A stretch of DNA of 64,000 nucleotides from Calditrichota bacterium (GCA_003854985.1 RQOG01000046.1:62001-126000); one strand, 5' to 3'. Counted from the first letter of the stretch, positions 43,546 to 53,271 are shown. Notes: a model not told the origin generated them from the letters alone. A program made the numbers and translations.

Positions 43546-46275
43546 ATGGCAAATACAATATATCTGGTCGATGGTTCGGCTTTGTTTTACAGAAGTTATT
43601 TTGCCTTTATACGTAATCCCCTTATTAACTCAAAAGGTGAAGATACTTCAGTTACTTTCGGCTTTTTATCGTCTTTAATTCATCTCATAGAAGAGCAAAA
43701 CCCTACACATCTGGCAATTATATTCGACACAAAAGAACCAACCTTCCGCCATAAAATTTACCCGGCATACAAAGCCACCAGAGAAAAAATGCCTGAAGAA
43801 ATGGCGGCCCAATATCCACGTTTGATCGATTCTCTTAAACGATTGAATTTTATGCTTATCGATAAGGAAGGTTTTGAAGCGGATGATATCATTGGTACGC
43901 TTGCCACCAGTTATGCTTCGTCTGAAAATCAAATCTATATTGTATCCGGTGACAAGGATATGGCCCAGCTCGTCAACGAAAATATTTTTTTATTCAATCC
44001 GGGAAAAAGCAACCAGCCGCCGGAAATACTCGATGCTGAAGGCGTGCGGGAGAAAATGGGCGTTAAACCCGAACAGATTATAGACTGGCTGGTAATGATT
44101 GGTGATAGTTCGGATAATATCCCAGGCATTCCGAAAATCGGTAAAATTACGGCTATAAAATTACTCGGAAAATATGGTTCACTATCTTCTGTTTATGAAC
44201 ATCTTAATGAAATCGATCAAAAAGTCATCAAAGAAAATTTAATAACCTATCGCGAACAAACTAAAACAGCCGAAAAACTGGCCGCCATCCGGTTAGACGT
44301 GCCGGTAGAACAGAAACTGGATGATCTCTGTTTTCGGCTTTGGGATATTGATGAGGCTGAACGCGTCATGCAGGAACTGGAATTTCGAAGGCTCTCCGAT
44401 CGCATGCGGAAAATTGCCCGGTCTGAAAATAAATTGGAAGAGCTTAAAAAGCAGGAGGATCAAACGGTCAGTTACCAGTTAATTGATACAATGGAATCTT
44501 TGGATCAACTGGTAACGCAATTGAAGCGGCAAAAACAATTTGTTTTTGATCTTGAAACCAGTTCACTGGATTTTTTAACCGCACAGATTGCCGGAATCGC
44601 CCTGGCCTGGGAAGAAAACAAGGCCTACTATATTCCGGTTTCTCATCCAAATATTGCACTGGACAAGGAAGCCGTTCTAAATAAGCTGCGGCCGGTATTT
44701 GCGGATCCTGCGATTAAAAAAATTGCCCAGAATATTAAATTTGATGCGATGATTTTACGCGAACATGGTGTCGAAGTCCGCGGTATGTATTTCGATACCA
44801 TGATCGCCGCGTATTTAATCAATCCCGGCTCTCAGCTGAAGTTAGATAAACTATCGGAATATTATCTTAATTATGAAATGATTCCTATAGAATCGCTTAT
44901 CGGAACGGGCAAAAATCAAAAATCGATGACAGAAGTACCGGCGGAAGAAGCGGCCCGATATGCTGCGGAAGATGCTGATATTGAACTGAAATTATATCAG
45001 ATTTTTAAGAAAAAACTTACGGAACTTGGTCTTGACAATTTATTCTATAATCTGGAAATGGCTCTTGTACCTGCTATTATGCAAGTGGAGAAGAACGGCG
45101 TTAAAATTGATACCGGTTTACTACAGCAGCTTTCTGAAAAATTGGAAGTTAAAAATTCCAAACTGGAAGAAAAAATATATAAAGAAGCCGGCGAATCGTT
45201 TAATCTGAACTCTCCCCAGCAATTGGGGAATATTCTTTTTGATAAACTCCAGATTCATAATGAGATTGGTGTAAAAAAACCTAAACGTACGAAAACCGGT
45301 CAGTATTCAACGTCCGAGTCGACCCTGGAAAGATATGCGGCGCATCCTGTAATTCAGGATATTCTGGATTACAGAAAACTGACTAAGCTTAAAAACACTT
45401 ACATTGATATTTTGCCCGGACTGATCAGTCCTGTAACGGGGAAAGTACATACCTCATTCAATCAGACTGTAACCACAACGGGCAGACTTTCCAGCAGTGA
45501 TCCGAATTTACAAAATATACCTATCCGTACCGAAATCGGCAGGGAAATCCGTAAGGCCTTTATTCCATCTCAAAAAGACTGGTTAATCCTCAGTGCGGAC
45601 TATTCGCATATCGAGTTGAGAATTATGGCTCACCTTTCCCGTGATGAAAATATGCAGCGAAGCTTCAGGCAAAAACAGGATATTCATGCGTCCACGGCGG
45701 CCCAGATTTTTAATATTCCAATCGAAATGGTTTCGGGTGATCAGCGCAGAAAAGCCAAAGAAATCAATTTTGGAATAATTTACGGGATGAGTCAATACGG
45801 ACTGGCCGCCAGGCTCAATATCGGCGTTGAAGACGCGGAAACATTTATTGCGGAATATAAGGCGACTTATCCGGGTATAGACCTTTTTATGAAAGCGGCA
45901 ATCAAAATGGCCAGAGATAAGGGATACGTGGAAACGATTATGAAAAGGCGCAGATATCTGCCTGAAATCAGGAGCGACAATTTTCAGATAAGACAATTCG
46001 CGGAACGGACGGCTATTAATACACCTATTCAGGGATCAGCGGCCGATTTAATAAAAAAAGCAATGATTGAAATTCATGATTTTATTTATAAACATCAACT
46101 GCCGGTGCGGATGCTACTGCAGGTGCATGATGAATTAGTCTTTGAGGCTGAAAAAAGTACGATCAATAATTTCGCCGGTGAAGTAAAGAAAATTATGGAA
46201 AATACATGGAAATTCGATCTCCCTATCATTGCCGAAACGGGAATTGGAGAGAACTGGCTGGAAGCGCATGAATAG
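43546..46275 (+). CDS. polA: DNA polymerase I
   Basis: PolA of 909 residues with all three parts: 5' nuclease (about 1-290, LVDGSALFYRSYFAF and SGDKDMAQLV), a 3'-5' exonuclease domain with acidic residues kept (FDLETSSLDF near residue 335), and the polymerase domain (TTTGRLSSSDPNLQNIP, ADYSHIELRIMAHLS, RRKAKEINFGIIYGMS, LQVHDELVFE). Proofreading therefore looks intact. It converges tail-to-tail with the MBL gene 3 bases away without a visible terminator. Confidence 0.98.
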   Translation: MANTIYLVDGSALFYRSYFAFIRNPLINSKGEDTSVTFGFLSSLIHLIEEQNPTHLAIIFDTKEPTFRHKIYPAYKATREKMPEEMAAQYPRLIDSLKRLNFMLIDKEGFEADDIIGTLATSYASSENQIYIVSGDKDMAQLVNENIFLFNPGKSNQPPEILDAEGVREKMGVKPEQIIDWLVMIGDSSDNIPGIPKIGKITAIKLLGKYGSLSSVYEHLNEIDQKVIKENLITYREQTKTAEKLAAIRLDVPVEQKLDDLCFRLWDIDEAERVMQELEFRRLSDRMRKIARSENKLEELKKQEDQTVSYQLIDTMESLDQLVTQLKRQKQFVFDLETSSLDFLTAQIAGIALAWEENKAYYIPVSHPNIALDKEAVLNKLRPVFADPAIKKIAQNIKFDAMILREHGVEVRGMYFDTMIAAYLINPGSQLKLDKLSEYYLNYEMIPIESLIGTGKNQKSMTEVPAEEAARYAAEDADIELKLYQIFKKKLTELGLDNLFYNLEMALVPAIMQVEKNGVKIDTGLLQQLSEKLEVKNSKLEEKIYKEAGESFNLNSPQQLGNILFDKLQIHNEIGVKKPKRTKTGQYSTSESTLERYAAHPVIQDILDYRKLTKLKNTYIDILPGLISPVTGKVHTSFNQTVTTTGRLSSSDPNLQNIPIRTEIGREIRKAFIPSQKDWLILSADYSHIELRIMAHLSRDENMQRSFRQKQDIHASTAAQIFNIPIEMVSGDQRRKAKEINFGIIYGMSQYGLAARLNIGVEDAETFIAEYKATYPGIDLFMKAAIKMARDKGYVETIMKRRRYLPEIRSDNFQIRQFAERTAINTPIQGSAADLIKKAMIEIHDFIYKHQLPVRMLLQVHDELVFEAEKSTINNFAGEVKKIMENTWKFDLPIIAETGIGENWLEAHE

Positions 46276-46277
46276 CT

Positions 46278-47147
46278 TTATAATTCAATAATCATATTCT
46301 CATAAGCCGCGCTGATTTTGATTAGAGTATCTTTTACCGATTTTTGCGCCTGCTCCAACAGACGATCAATGGTTATATCGTCATGCATCGGATCATGATG
46401 GAACAAAACCAGATGCTTGACTTTCGCCTGTAAGGCAAGATAAACGGTATAATCAACGGGTGAATGCCCCCAGGTAACTTTTTTCAGATATTCATCTTTC
46501 GTATACTGTGCATCATGGATTAATAAATCGGTTCCCTGCAAAAAATTAATTAATTTCTGAGTGGCATCTTCTCCGATCAATATTTCTTCCGGCTCTTTTT
46601 GCGAAAGGAGATAACTTTTATATGGTTCGTTGTCACTGATATAGATTAAAGTTTTGTCGTCAAAATAAAATTTATATCCAAGTGCATTGCCCGGGTGATT
46701 CAGATAAATGGTATCTACCCTGTAGCCGTTTATTTTGTATTGTCCTTCGTATAAACCGTTAAAAGTGAGCTCGGCGCCCATGTCTTTTAATTCAACCGGA
46801 AAATAGGTTGGATCCATCTGGTCAGCTATGATAGTGGCCAGATCTTTATCAGGCTCTTCACCTCCGTAGAAATTGAACTGGTTGCCAGGGACAAACGCCG
46901 GCGTGAAAAACGGGATGCCCTGGATGTGATCCCAATGCATATGGCTTATGAATATATTGGCTTTAATCGGCGGCGTCCTTTTTAACAAATCCTGTCCTAG
47001 TTCTCTCAGTCCCGAACCGGCATCCAGAATAATCAAACTATCGTTATAACTGACTTCTACGCAGGAAGTATTACCACCATAGCGTACTGTCGAAGGTCCT
47101 GGCGTGGGAATAGAACCTCTTACACCCCAGAAACGTATTTTAGTCAT
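46278..47147 (-). CDS. metallo-beta-lactamase-fold hydrolase
   Basis: A 289-residue MBL-fold protein: IRFWGVRGSIPTPG at the N-terminus, the zinc motif SHMHWDHIQG near residues 77-86, LNHPGNALGY, and a late HDAQYT and FHHDPMHDD. This group includes phosphodiesterases of PhnP-like and cyclic-nucleotide type, but the substrate is not evident. Its start overlaps the end of the upstream response regulator by 4 bases, so they are made together. Confidence 0.9.
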   Translation of the reverse strand: MTKIRFWGVRGSIPTPGPSTVRYGGNTSCVEVSYNDSLIILDAGSGLRELGQDLLKRTPPIKANIFISHMHWDHIQGIPFFTPAFVPGNQFNFYGGEEPDKDLATIIADQMDPTYFPVELKDMGAELTFNGLYEGQYKINGYRVDTIYLNHPGNALGYKFYFDDKTLIYISDNEPYKSYLLSQKEPEEILIGEDATQKLINFLQGTDLLIHDAQYTKDEYLKKVTWGHSPVDYTVYLALQAKVKHLVLFHHDPMHDDITIDRLLEQAQKSVKDTLIKISAAYENMIIEL

Positions 47148-47524
47148 GCGGATTTCCGGATATAGGTATCGATATAAGCAAGAAGATCCTTAACTGCAAT
47201 TGGTTTGGTGAGAAATTTATCTGCGCCCATCATTATTGCTCTTTTTTCTTCAGGCGGAAATGCTTTTCCGGTAAGTATAATGGTTGGAATTTTACCAAGA
47301 TAATGATGTTCTTTTATTTTTTTTAAAAGGGTGAAGCCATCCATTTCAGGCATCATAATATCCAGAATAATAAGTCTTGGATTCATAGATTCCAGTTTTT
47401 CTATGGCGCCTTCCGGATTAGAAATAACCGCTGTTGAATATCCATAATAATTTAAAAGCTGAGAAGCCGCTTCGGTATGATCCTGACTGTCGTCTATAAG
47501 CGCTATATCAGTTGAAATGCCCAC
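47144..47524 (-). CDS. single-domain response regulator
   Basis: A 126-residue CheY-like receiver only: LIDDSQDH, phospho-acceptor Asp in ILDIMMPEMDG, LTGKAFP and KFLTKPI with the invariant Lys. No output domain. GTG start. It is coupled to the MBL hydrolase gene, which may be its output enzyme, and diverges from an outer-membrane operon with a CRP-like site between. Confidence 0.9.
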   Translation of the reverse strand: MGISTDIALIDDSQDHTEAASQLLNYYGYSTAVISNPEGAIEKLESMNPRLIILDIMMPEMDGFTLLKKIKEHHYLGKIPTIILTGKAFPPEEKRAIMMGADKFLTKPIAVKDLLAYIDTYIRKSA

Positions 47525-47591
47525 GTATACTCCTTAATTAAACTGATGGTTATGTGACACATGTTAGTATAAATTTTAGGGCAATTTATGT

Positions 47592-47607
47592 TGTGATAGG
47601 TGTCACA
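47592..47607. promoter_or_regulatory. CRP/FNR-type binding site in divergent spacer
   Basis: TGTGA-TAGGTG-TCACA, an exact match to the symmetric TGTGA-N6-TCACA consensus, lies between the divergent response regulator (start about 70 bases away) and the outer-membrane operon (start about 135 bases away). An additional half-site ATGTGACAC (47552-47560) is the reverse complement of GTGTCACAT (47600-47608). No CRP-family gene is in the window. Confidence 0.55.
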
Positions 47608-47741
47608 TGGTTTCAACATCCAAAAAAATTTAATTGATTATTGAATTATTATGATTTACCCGATAATCTTTATCATGTAACTTTATTGTAACCGGTTCGT
47701 AAAATCACCTTGATGATAGTTTCATTTAAAAGGAAAGCAAA

Positions 47742-49346
47742 ATGCTAAAAGTGCGCCTAATAATGCTACTAATAATACTCTTTTACGGATTCTGTTTAGG
47801 GGAAGATGAAGAAGTGCCATTTTCCGAATTAAGGCAAAAAGCAATTGAAAAATTCATAGACAATAAGGAAAAGGAAATACGGGATTTTAAAGGCAATATA
47901 ACCATCGGCAAAAATGACTCTGTCAGTACTCATATTATAATAGAAAACGGCAATCTCGAAGTTCAGGGTATAATCTCGGGCGATGTAATTGTGATATTCG
48001 GTGATGCAACCGTTAAACCCGGAGGTAGCATCAATGGAAACCTGAGTGTCATTAACGGCAGAATTTACCAGGCTAAAAACGCCGTAGTAACCGGTACGCA
48101 AATCGAAACGAATGTAAAAAATCTGTTCCCCCCGGAAGAATGGAAAAGCGGTCTTTCCGAAAAATTCGGAGAATATATCGATCGTTTACATAAAAACGAT
48201 TTTGGCTCTTACAGCACTTTACCTCTTGGTTTTCGTACTCTTTCAACTATAATCCGCTATAATAGAATTGAAGGACCTTTCATTGGTTTGGAATTGCCCA
48301 AAATGATAGGCGGAAAATATACCATGTTCAATGTTTATGGGTTCGGAGGATATGGATTTGGCCAGAATAAGTGGCAGTATAAGCTTGGTATTAATAAATG
48401 GTTTTTTAGTCAGACCGATAATCGCCTGGAAATTGGCGGAGAAAGTTTTGATTTTAATGATACCAAAGATTTCTGGATTATTACGCCTTTTGAAAATTCT
48501 CTGTCTGCTATTCTTATTCATGAAGATTTCCAGGATTTTTACAGAATAGAAGGTTATAAAATCTACGCTTCGCTTAATTATACCATATTTCTTCAGTTTA
48601 CTCTGGCTTACAATGCGAACAGATACAAATCACTGGAGAATAATGTCGAATGGGCATTGTTTGGCGGAAAGAAAAAATTTGACAATAATCCGGCGGTTGA
48701 TGAAGGAAATATGAAAAGCATTACCGGTAATATATATCTTGATACGAGAGATAATAAGGATAATCCGCGTTCCGGATGGTATGCATTATTTTCGGGAGAA
48801 ACCTCTAATTCGGGATTAAACAGTGATTTCTCGTTTAATCAATATAACCTGGAAATCAAAAGATATCAGCCTTTAAGCCGATATGAAAGACTGGATATAC
48901 GTCTGATGGCTGGAACCGCCCAGGGCTTTTTACCATTTCAGAAATCTTATGATCTTGGCGGTATTGGCACAATTCGGGGTGCCGGTTTTAAGCAAATTCG
49001 CAGCCAGAGATATAACAGAGATGTAATAATCGGATTCGACCGGATGCTGTTGGCAAATGTTGAGTATAATATCAATCACCGGATTTTTCATTCTGGTTTA
49101 TCATTGTTAAATGATTTAAATTACATTTTAATTTTTGATATCGGTAACGCCTGGCATAGGGATCAATATGAACAGGATAATCGCTGGTATAAAGGTTTTT
49201 CCCATTTGCAATGGCGGGACATGATAACGAGCGCGGGTATTGGAATCGTCAGTTGGTCGGGAAGAGCGCGATTAACTCTGTCCCGGCGTCTGGATTCAGG
49301 CAAAGATCCCATGAGAATTTCATTACGTTTGAGAAAACCTTTCTAA
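47742..49346 (+). CDS. outer-membrane protein: beta-helix-like domain plus Omp85-like barrel
   Basis: A 534-residue exported protein. After a signal peptide (ending near residue 20) and a charged segment, residues about 55-120 form short repeated strands (IIIENGNLEVQGIISGDVIV, GDATVKPGGSINGNLSVING) like bactofilin or polymer-forming beta-helices. Residues about 155-534 are a transmembrane beta-barrel with the Omp85-type GGIGTIRGAGF motif and a terminal Phe (RLRKPF), as in BamA/surface-antigen barrels. POTRA domains are absent. First gene of a three-gene envelope operon; AAAGGAAAG precedes the ATG. Confidence 0.82.
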   Translation: MLKVRLIMLLIILFYGFCLGEDEEVPFSELRQKAIEKFIDNKEKEIRDFKGNITIGKNDSVSTHIIIENGNLEVQGIISGDVIVIFGDATVKPGGSINGNLSVINGRIYQAKNAVVTGTQIETNVKNLFPPEEWKSGLSEKFGEYIDRLHKNDFGSYSTLPLGFRTLSTIIRYNRIEGPFIGLELPKMIGGKYTMFNVYGFGGYGFGQNKWQYKLGINKWFFSQTDNRLEIGGESFDFNDTKDFWIITPFENSLSAILIHEDFQDFYRIEGYKIYASLNYTIFLQFTLAYNANRYKSLENNVEWALFGGKKKFDNNPAVDEGNMKSITGNIYLDTRDNKDNPRSGWYALFSGETSNSGLNSDFSFNQYNLEIKRYQPLSRYERLDIRLMAGTAQGFLPFQKSYDLGGIGTIRGAGFKQIRSQRYNRDVIIGFDRMLLANVEYNINHRIFHSGLSLLNDLNYILIFDIGNAWHRDQYEQDNRWYKGFSHLQWRDMITSAGIGIVSWSGRARLTLSRRLDSGKDPMRISLRLRKPF

Positions 49347-49352
49347 AATCCT

Positions 49353-51104
49353 ATGAGCAGAATTTTAAAAAATATAATCCATAGCATCATTTTGATATAC
49401 TTCCTGTTCGGAATAATACAAGCTCAAAACAGAGAACTGGAATTGAATAATCTTCATCATTCGCAATTACATATGGCCGGCTTTCAGATTAAGTCGGATA
49501 AAATAGTAAACATTAAAGCTGTAGGGTCCGGCGCTGATAAGGCTATCAGTAATTTAAAAAATCCGCATGCAGATATTTCCAATATGTATGCCTATGCATG
49601 GATTATTAATGCCAAAAGCAGAAAAATGGTTTGGAGAATGACGGTCGATAATACCAGGCAAAAGGGGTGGTCGGATTTAAGCCGTGAATTTGATGGTTCC
49701 GTACATCTTGATGCCGGCATATATGAGGTGTATTTTTCCGCGGTGGAGCCCGAGTTCTGGAATACGAGAGATGGTTTTTTTTCTTTTAAAAACTTATTGG
49801 AGAAGCTTTTACAAAGGAATAACGACTGGGAGAATCAGGCCAGGGAATGGATGTTAAAAATCTCTAATATTGATGGCGTATTTGATGCGCAGGAAATCAA
49901 AAAAATCAAAAATAAATTAAAAGGTAAAATTATAATTGATTTAACAGAAATTCGTAACAAGCAGGAAATTTCTTCCGGTTTTACATTGAAAGAACCGGCG
50001 AAATTAAACATCTATGCAATCGGTGAAGGTTTCGATGATAAAATGTATGATTACGGCTGGATTATCAATGCGGATACATGGAAAAAAGTCTGGAGTATGG
50101 AAGAGGATGAAACAGAACATGCCGGCGGCGCAGCGAAAAATAGAATGATCAATGAGGATATAGAATTTGAAGCCGGTAGTTATCTTGTTAAATATACTTC
50201 TGACGGCAGTCATTCCTATGAAAAATGGAATTCAAATCCACCATATGATCCTGCGGCCTGGGGTATCATTGTGCGTCCGGGAGATGATAAAGACTTTGCT
50301 CCTTCCATCTGCATCAAATTACCGAAAGAATCGGTGCAGCCGATTATTTCCCTGACCAAAATCGGAGATTATGCTTACAAAGAGCAAATGTTTTCTATTA
50401 GCCGGCCTACAAGATTAAGAATTTATGCTTTAGGCGAAGGCCGTTCAGGGGATATGTTTGATTACGCCTGGATTACCAATGCCCAAAACGGCAAAATAGT
50501 CTGGAAAATGGAATACAAAGAGACAAAACATGCCGGCGGCGCTTCCAAAAACCGTTTATTTGAAGATATTATTAAATTGGATTCAGGCGAATATATTGTT
50601 CACTATCAGAGCGATGATTCACATTCTTATGAGGAATGGAACAACAAAAAACCCCAGAACCCTGAAATGTGGGGCATCACCTTATATCCGGTTGGCGATC
50701 GGAACGCTATATCGCTTGAAGCGGAGGAAAAAGTCCGAAATAATATTATTGCCCAGATAGTGCGGGTTGGCGATGATGAACACATTAGGAAAGAATTTTA
50801 CATCGATGAGAAAACAGAGGTCCGAGTCTACTGTATAGGGGAAGGTGATTCCGATGAAATGTATGACTATGGCTGGATTGAGCAGGCTGAAACAGGGCGT
50901 AAGGTCTGGAAAATGAAATATAAACATACAGATCATGCGGGAGGAGCCCAAAAGAACAGGGTGGCGGATAAAGTTATAACACTCGAAGAAGGAAAGTATC
51001 GTATTCATTACCGCTCCGATGATAGTCATTCTTTTTATGAATGGAATGACAAAGCGCCGTATGATCAAAAAAACTGGGGCATTACGCTTTACAAGATAGA
51101 TTAA
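49353..51104 (+). CDS. exported protein with three to four repeated ~110-residue modules, unknown function
   Basis: A 583-residue exported protein with signal peptide ending IIQAQ. It contains one divergent and three well-conserved modules (about residues 40-140, 200-315, 340-455 and 470-583). Each shows a YDY-[GA]-WI core, a W-x-M then HAGGA-x-KNR loop, a SDxSHS-[YF]-x-x-W-N motif and a final WGI. The conserved His/Asn/Arg pattern suggests a ligand- or metal-binding beta-sandwich, but no named family is recognised. It is 6 bases after the barrel gene, so it may be held at the cell surface or in the periplasm. Confidence 0.8.
   Translation: MSRILKNIIHSIILIYFLFGIIQAQNRELELNNLHHSQLHMAGFQIKSDKIVNIKAVGSGADKAISNLKNPHADISNMYAYAWIINAKSRKMVWRMTVDNTRQKGWSDLSREFDGSVHLDAGIYEVYFSAVEPEFWNTRDGFFSFKNLLEKLLQRNNDWENQAREWMLKISNIDGVFDAQEIKKIKNKLKGKIIIDLTEIRNKQEISSGFTLKEPAKLNIYAIGEGFDDKMYDYGWIINADTWKKVWSMEEDETEHAGGAAKNRMINEDIEFEAGSYLVKYTSDGSHSYEKWNSNPPYDPAAWGIIVRPGDDKDFAPSICIKLPKESVQPIISLTKIGDYAYKEQMFSISRPTRLRIYALGEGRSGDMFDYAWITNAQNGKIVWKMEYKETKHAGGASKNRLFEDIIKLDSGEYIVHYQSDDSHSYEEWNNKKPQNPEMWGITLYPVGDRNAISLEAEEKVRNNIIAQIVRVGDDEHIRKEFYIDEKTEVRVYCIGEGDSDEMYDYGWIEQAETGRKVWKMKYKHTDHAGGAQKNRVADKVITLEEGKYRIHYRSDDSHSFYEWNDKAPYDQKNWGITLYKID
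49950..51101 (+). repeat. three tandem protein-coding repeats (~110 codons each)
   Basis: Copies at about 49950-50300, 50370-50720 and 50760-51101, recognisable by the repeated HAGG(A/S)xKNR and SDxSHS(Y/F)xxWN coding segments. DNA has diverged more than protein, so this is an old duplication. Confidence 0.75.
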
Positions 51105-51119
51105 TTAGAGGAGTTTAAA

Positions 51120-51908
51120 ATGAGAACCTTATTTATAGCAATTTTTGTACTCATGTATTCTCATAGTCTCTTCTCGGCAACTCTGGAAGAGACGCTTAAA
51201 AAGGAAATCGATGTAACCGGTCAGCAAAACTTTACGATAGAAAATCTGAATGGCAAAATTAAAGTAGAAGGCTGGGATAAATCCCTGGTCAGCATTGAAG
51301 CCCGTAAACAGGTAAAAGCATCCGATAAAGAAACCGCAAGAGAAATATTGGAGGCACTTGAAGTTATCATCGATATCGACGATGAAATAATTTCAGTTTC
51401 AGTTAATCATCCAAATCAGAAATCCGGGAGCGGTTTTCTGGCCTGGCTTTTTGACGATCATCGCTGGAACGCATCGGTTGATTTTACGGTATATATTCCG
51501 CATAAAATGAATATGGACGTTTCTTCTACAAACGGAAAACTGCAAATTTTACAATGTGAAGGGTTGCTCAACCTGGAAACCACCAATGGAAGCATCGATG
51601 GAGAACACCTGTCCGGTTCGGTAAACTGCAATACAACAAACGGGTCCGTGAAAATATATATGAACGAAGTAAGTATAGATAAAGATATGAAATTTAGCAC
51701 TACAAACGGTTCGATAAAACTTTATCTGCCTAAAAGCATAAATGCAAACATAGAAGCAAATACGGTAAATGGTAATGTTGTCTGCGATTTACCTGTGAAA
51801 GATGTTGATCAGCAGTCCCGGAAAAAACTAAGGGCCCGAATCAATGCCGGTGGACCAGTATTAGTGTTAAAAACCACGAATGGCAGTATTCATCTTAAAG
51901 CAAGCTAA
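51120..51908 (+). CDS. DUF4097-like exported protein
   Basis: A 262-residue exported protein with a signal peptide (ending LFSAT) and a repetitive strand pattern: IENLNGKIKVEGWDKS, STNGKLQILQ, LETTNGSIDGEHLSGS, NTTNGSVKIY, STTNGSIKLY and KTTNGSIHL. The T-N-G-[SK]-[IV] ladder is the hallmark of DUF4097 right-handed beta-helices. Function unproven; such proteins often are envelope-stress or adhesion-like. It is the last gene of the barrel/repeat operon, followed by a terminator. Confidence 0.88.
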   Translation: MRTLFIAIFVLMYSHSLFSATLEETLKKEIDVTGQQNFTIENLNGKIKVEGWDKSLVSIEARKQVKASDKETAREILEALEVIIDIDDEIISVSVNHPNQKSGSGFLAWLFDDHRWNASVDFTVYIPHKMNMDVSSTNGKLQILQCEGLLNLETTNGSIDGEHLSGSVNCNTTNGSVKIYMNEVSIDKDMKFSTTNGSIKLYLPKSINANIEANTVNGNVVCDLPVKDVDQQSRKKLRARINAGGPVLVLKTTNGSIHLKAS

Positions 51909-51927
51909 ATATTCATCATTTTAAATT

Positions 51928-51951
51928 AACCGGCTAAAAGCCGGTTTTTTG
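51928..51951 (+). terminator. Rho-independent terminator after the envelope operon
   Basis: An 8-bp stem AACCGGCT/AGCCGGTT (51928-51935 and 51939-51946) with a three-base loop and a T run. Confidence 0.92.
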
Positions 51952-52056
51952 TTTATTATAATTATCAATTTTTCTGTATATAATTACAATTGATCTGAGA
52001 TTTCCGTCATATTAAATTCACAAATTACGATTCATGCAATGTAAGGAGAGGACCGG

Positions 52057-53261
52057 ATGGATAGTAAGGAATATATTCGTATTGAAGATACATACGGAGC
52101 GCACAATTATCATCCTCTGGATGTTGTTGTAGCCGAGGCAAAAGGGGTATGGGTAAAAGACGTTGACGGAAAAAATATATGGATTTTCTCAGCGCGTATT
52201 CTGCCGTAAACCAGGGACATTGCCATCCAAAAATTTATAAAGCGATGGTAAAACAGGCAAAAAAAGTAACGCTTACTTCCCGGGCATTCCGTAATGATCA
52301 ATTAGGCGCCTTTTGTAAAAAGCTGGCTCAAATAGCCGAAATGGATATGGTTCTTCCTATGAATTCCGGTGCTGAAGGTGTGGAAACGGCTATCAAAGTG
52401 GCCAGAAAATGGGGATATAAAATAAAAGGTATTCCCGATAATAAGGCAGAGATCATTGTATGCCGGAATAATTTTCATGGCAGAACAACCACTATTGTGG
52501 GCTTTGCCACAGAAGAACAATATAAAGATGGCTTTGGACCTTTTACTCCGGGTTTTAAGATAATCGATTATGGCTCAGCAAAGACGCTACAGGAAGCAAT
52601 AACGGAAAATACGACGGCATTTATTGTTGAACCGATTCAGGGCGAAGGCGGTATTTTAATTCCGGAGGAAGGTTATCTGAAAAAGGTGCAGGATATATGC
52701 CAGGCAAACAATGTATTGTTTATCGCCGATGAAATTCAATCGGGTTTGGGCAGAACAGGAAAATTTTTCGCCTATCAACATGAAGCGGGCGTTAAACCGG
52801 ATATGCTGATTGTTGGTGAGGCTATTTCAGGAGGATTTTATCCGGTTTCCGCTGTGATAAGCAGTAAGGAAATATTGGGAGTACTCAATCCCGGAGATCA
52901 TGGCAGTACCTTTGGCGGGAATCCCCTGGCCTGCGCTATTGCCATGAAGGCGCTGGATGTGATCGTGGAAGAAAATCTCGTACAAAAGTCAGCAGAAATG
53001 GGAGAATATCTTAAGGATAAGCTATTAACCATTTCCAGCAATCATGTTAAAGAAATCCGCGGCAGAGGATTATTTATAGGTATCGAATTGAAGCCCGAAG
53101 CCGGAGGCGCCCGTAGATTTTGCGAGTATCTTCAGGAGAAAGGTTTGCTTTGCAAGGAAACGCATGTACATGTGATACGGTTGGCTCCGCCATTGGTAAT
53201 ATCCAGGAAGGAAATTGACTGGGCCTTCGAAAAAATAAAAGAAGCGCTAACAACGCTGTGA
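52057..53261 (+). pseudogene. rocD: ornithine aminotransferase, frameshifted and lacking the PLP lysine
   Basis: A class III aminotransferase close to ornithine aminotransferase, about 400 residues if repaired. The N-terminal part (from ATG 52057, with AAGGAGAGG) runs in one frame to a stop at 52207-52209; the rest continues from DFLSAYSAV in another frame, so a base is missing in the A6 run at 52170-52175. Motifs NSGAEGVETAIKVAR, FIADEIQSGLGRTGK and GSTFGGNPLACA are intact. But the PLP-binding Lys of the usual GKAL-x-GG is Glu (GEAISGG, GAG at 52818-52820). Both changes suggest loss of aminotransferase activity. A base-calling error in the A run could explain the first, not easily the second. 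Confidence 0.8.
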
Positions 53262-53271
53262 TACAAATTTT

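Noticed and set aside
45583-45996. 137-codon minus-strand ORF inside polA
   Set aside because: Lies opposite the most conserved polymerase motifs; shadow frame.
52179-53261. Ornithine aminotransferase as an intact gene starting at ATG 52179
   Set aside because: This start has no ribosome site and removes about 40 conserved N-terminal residues that are present just upstream in another frame with an ideal ribosome site.
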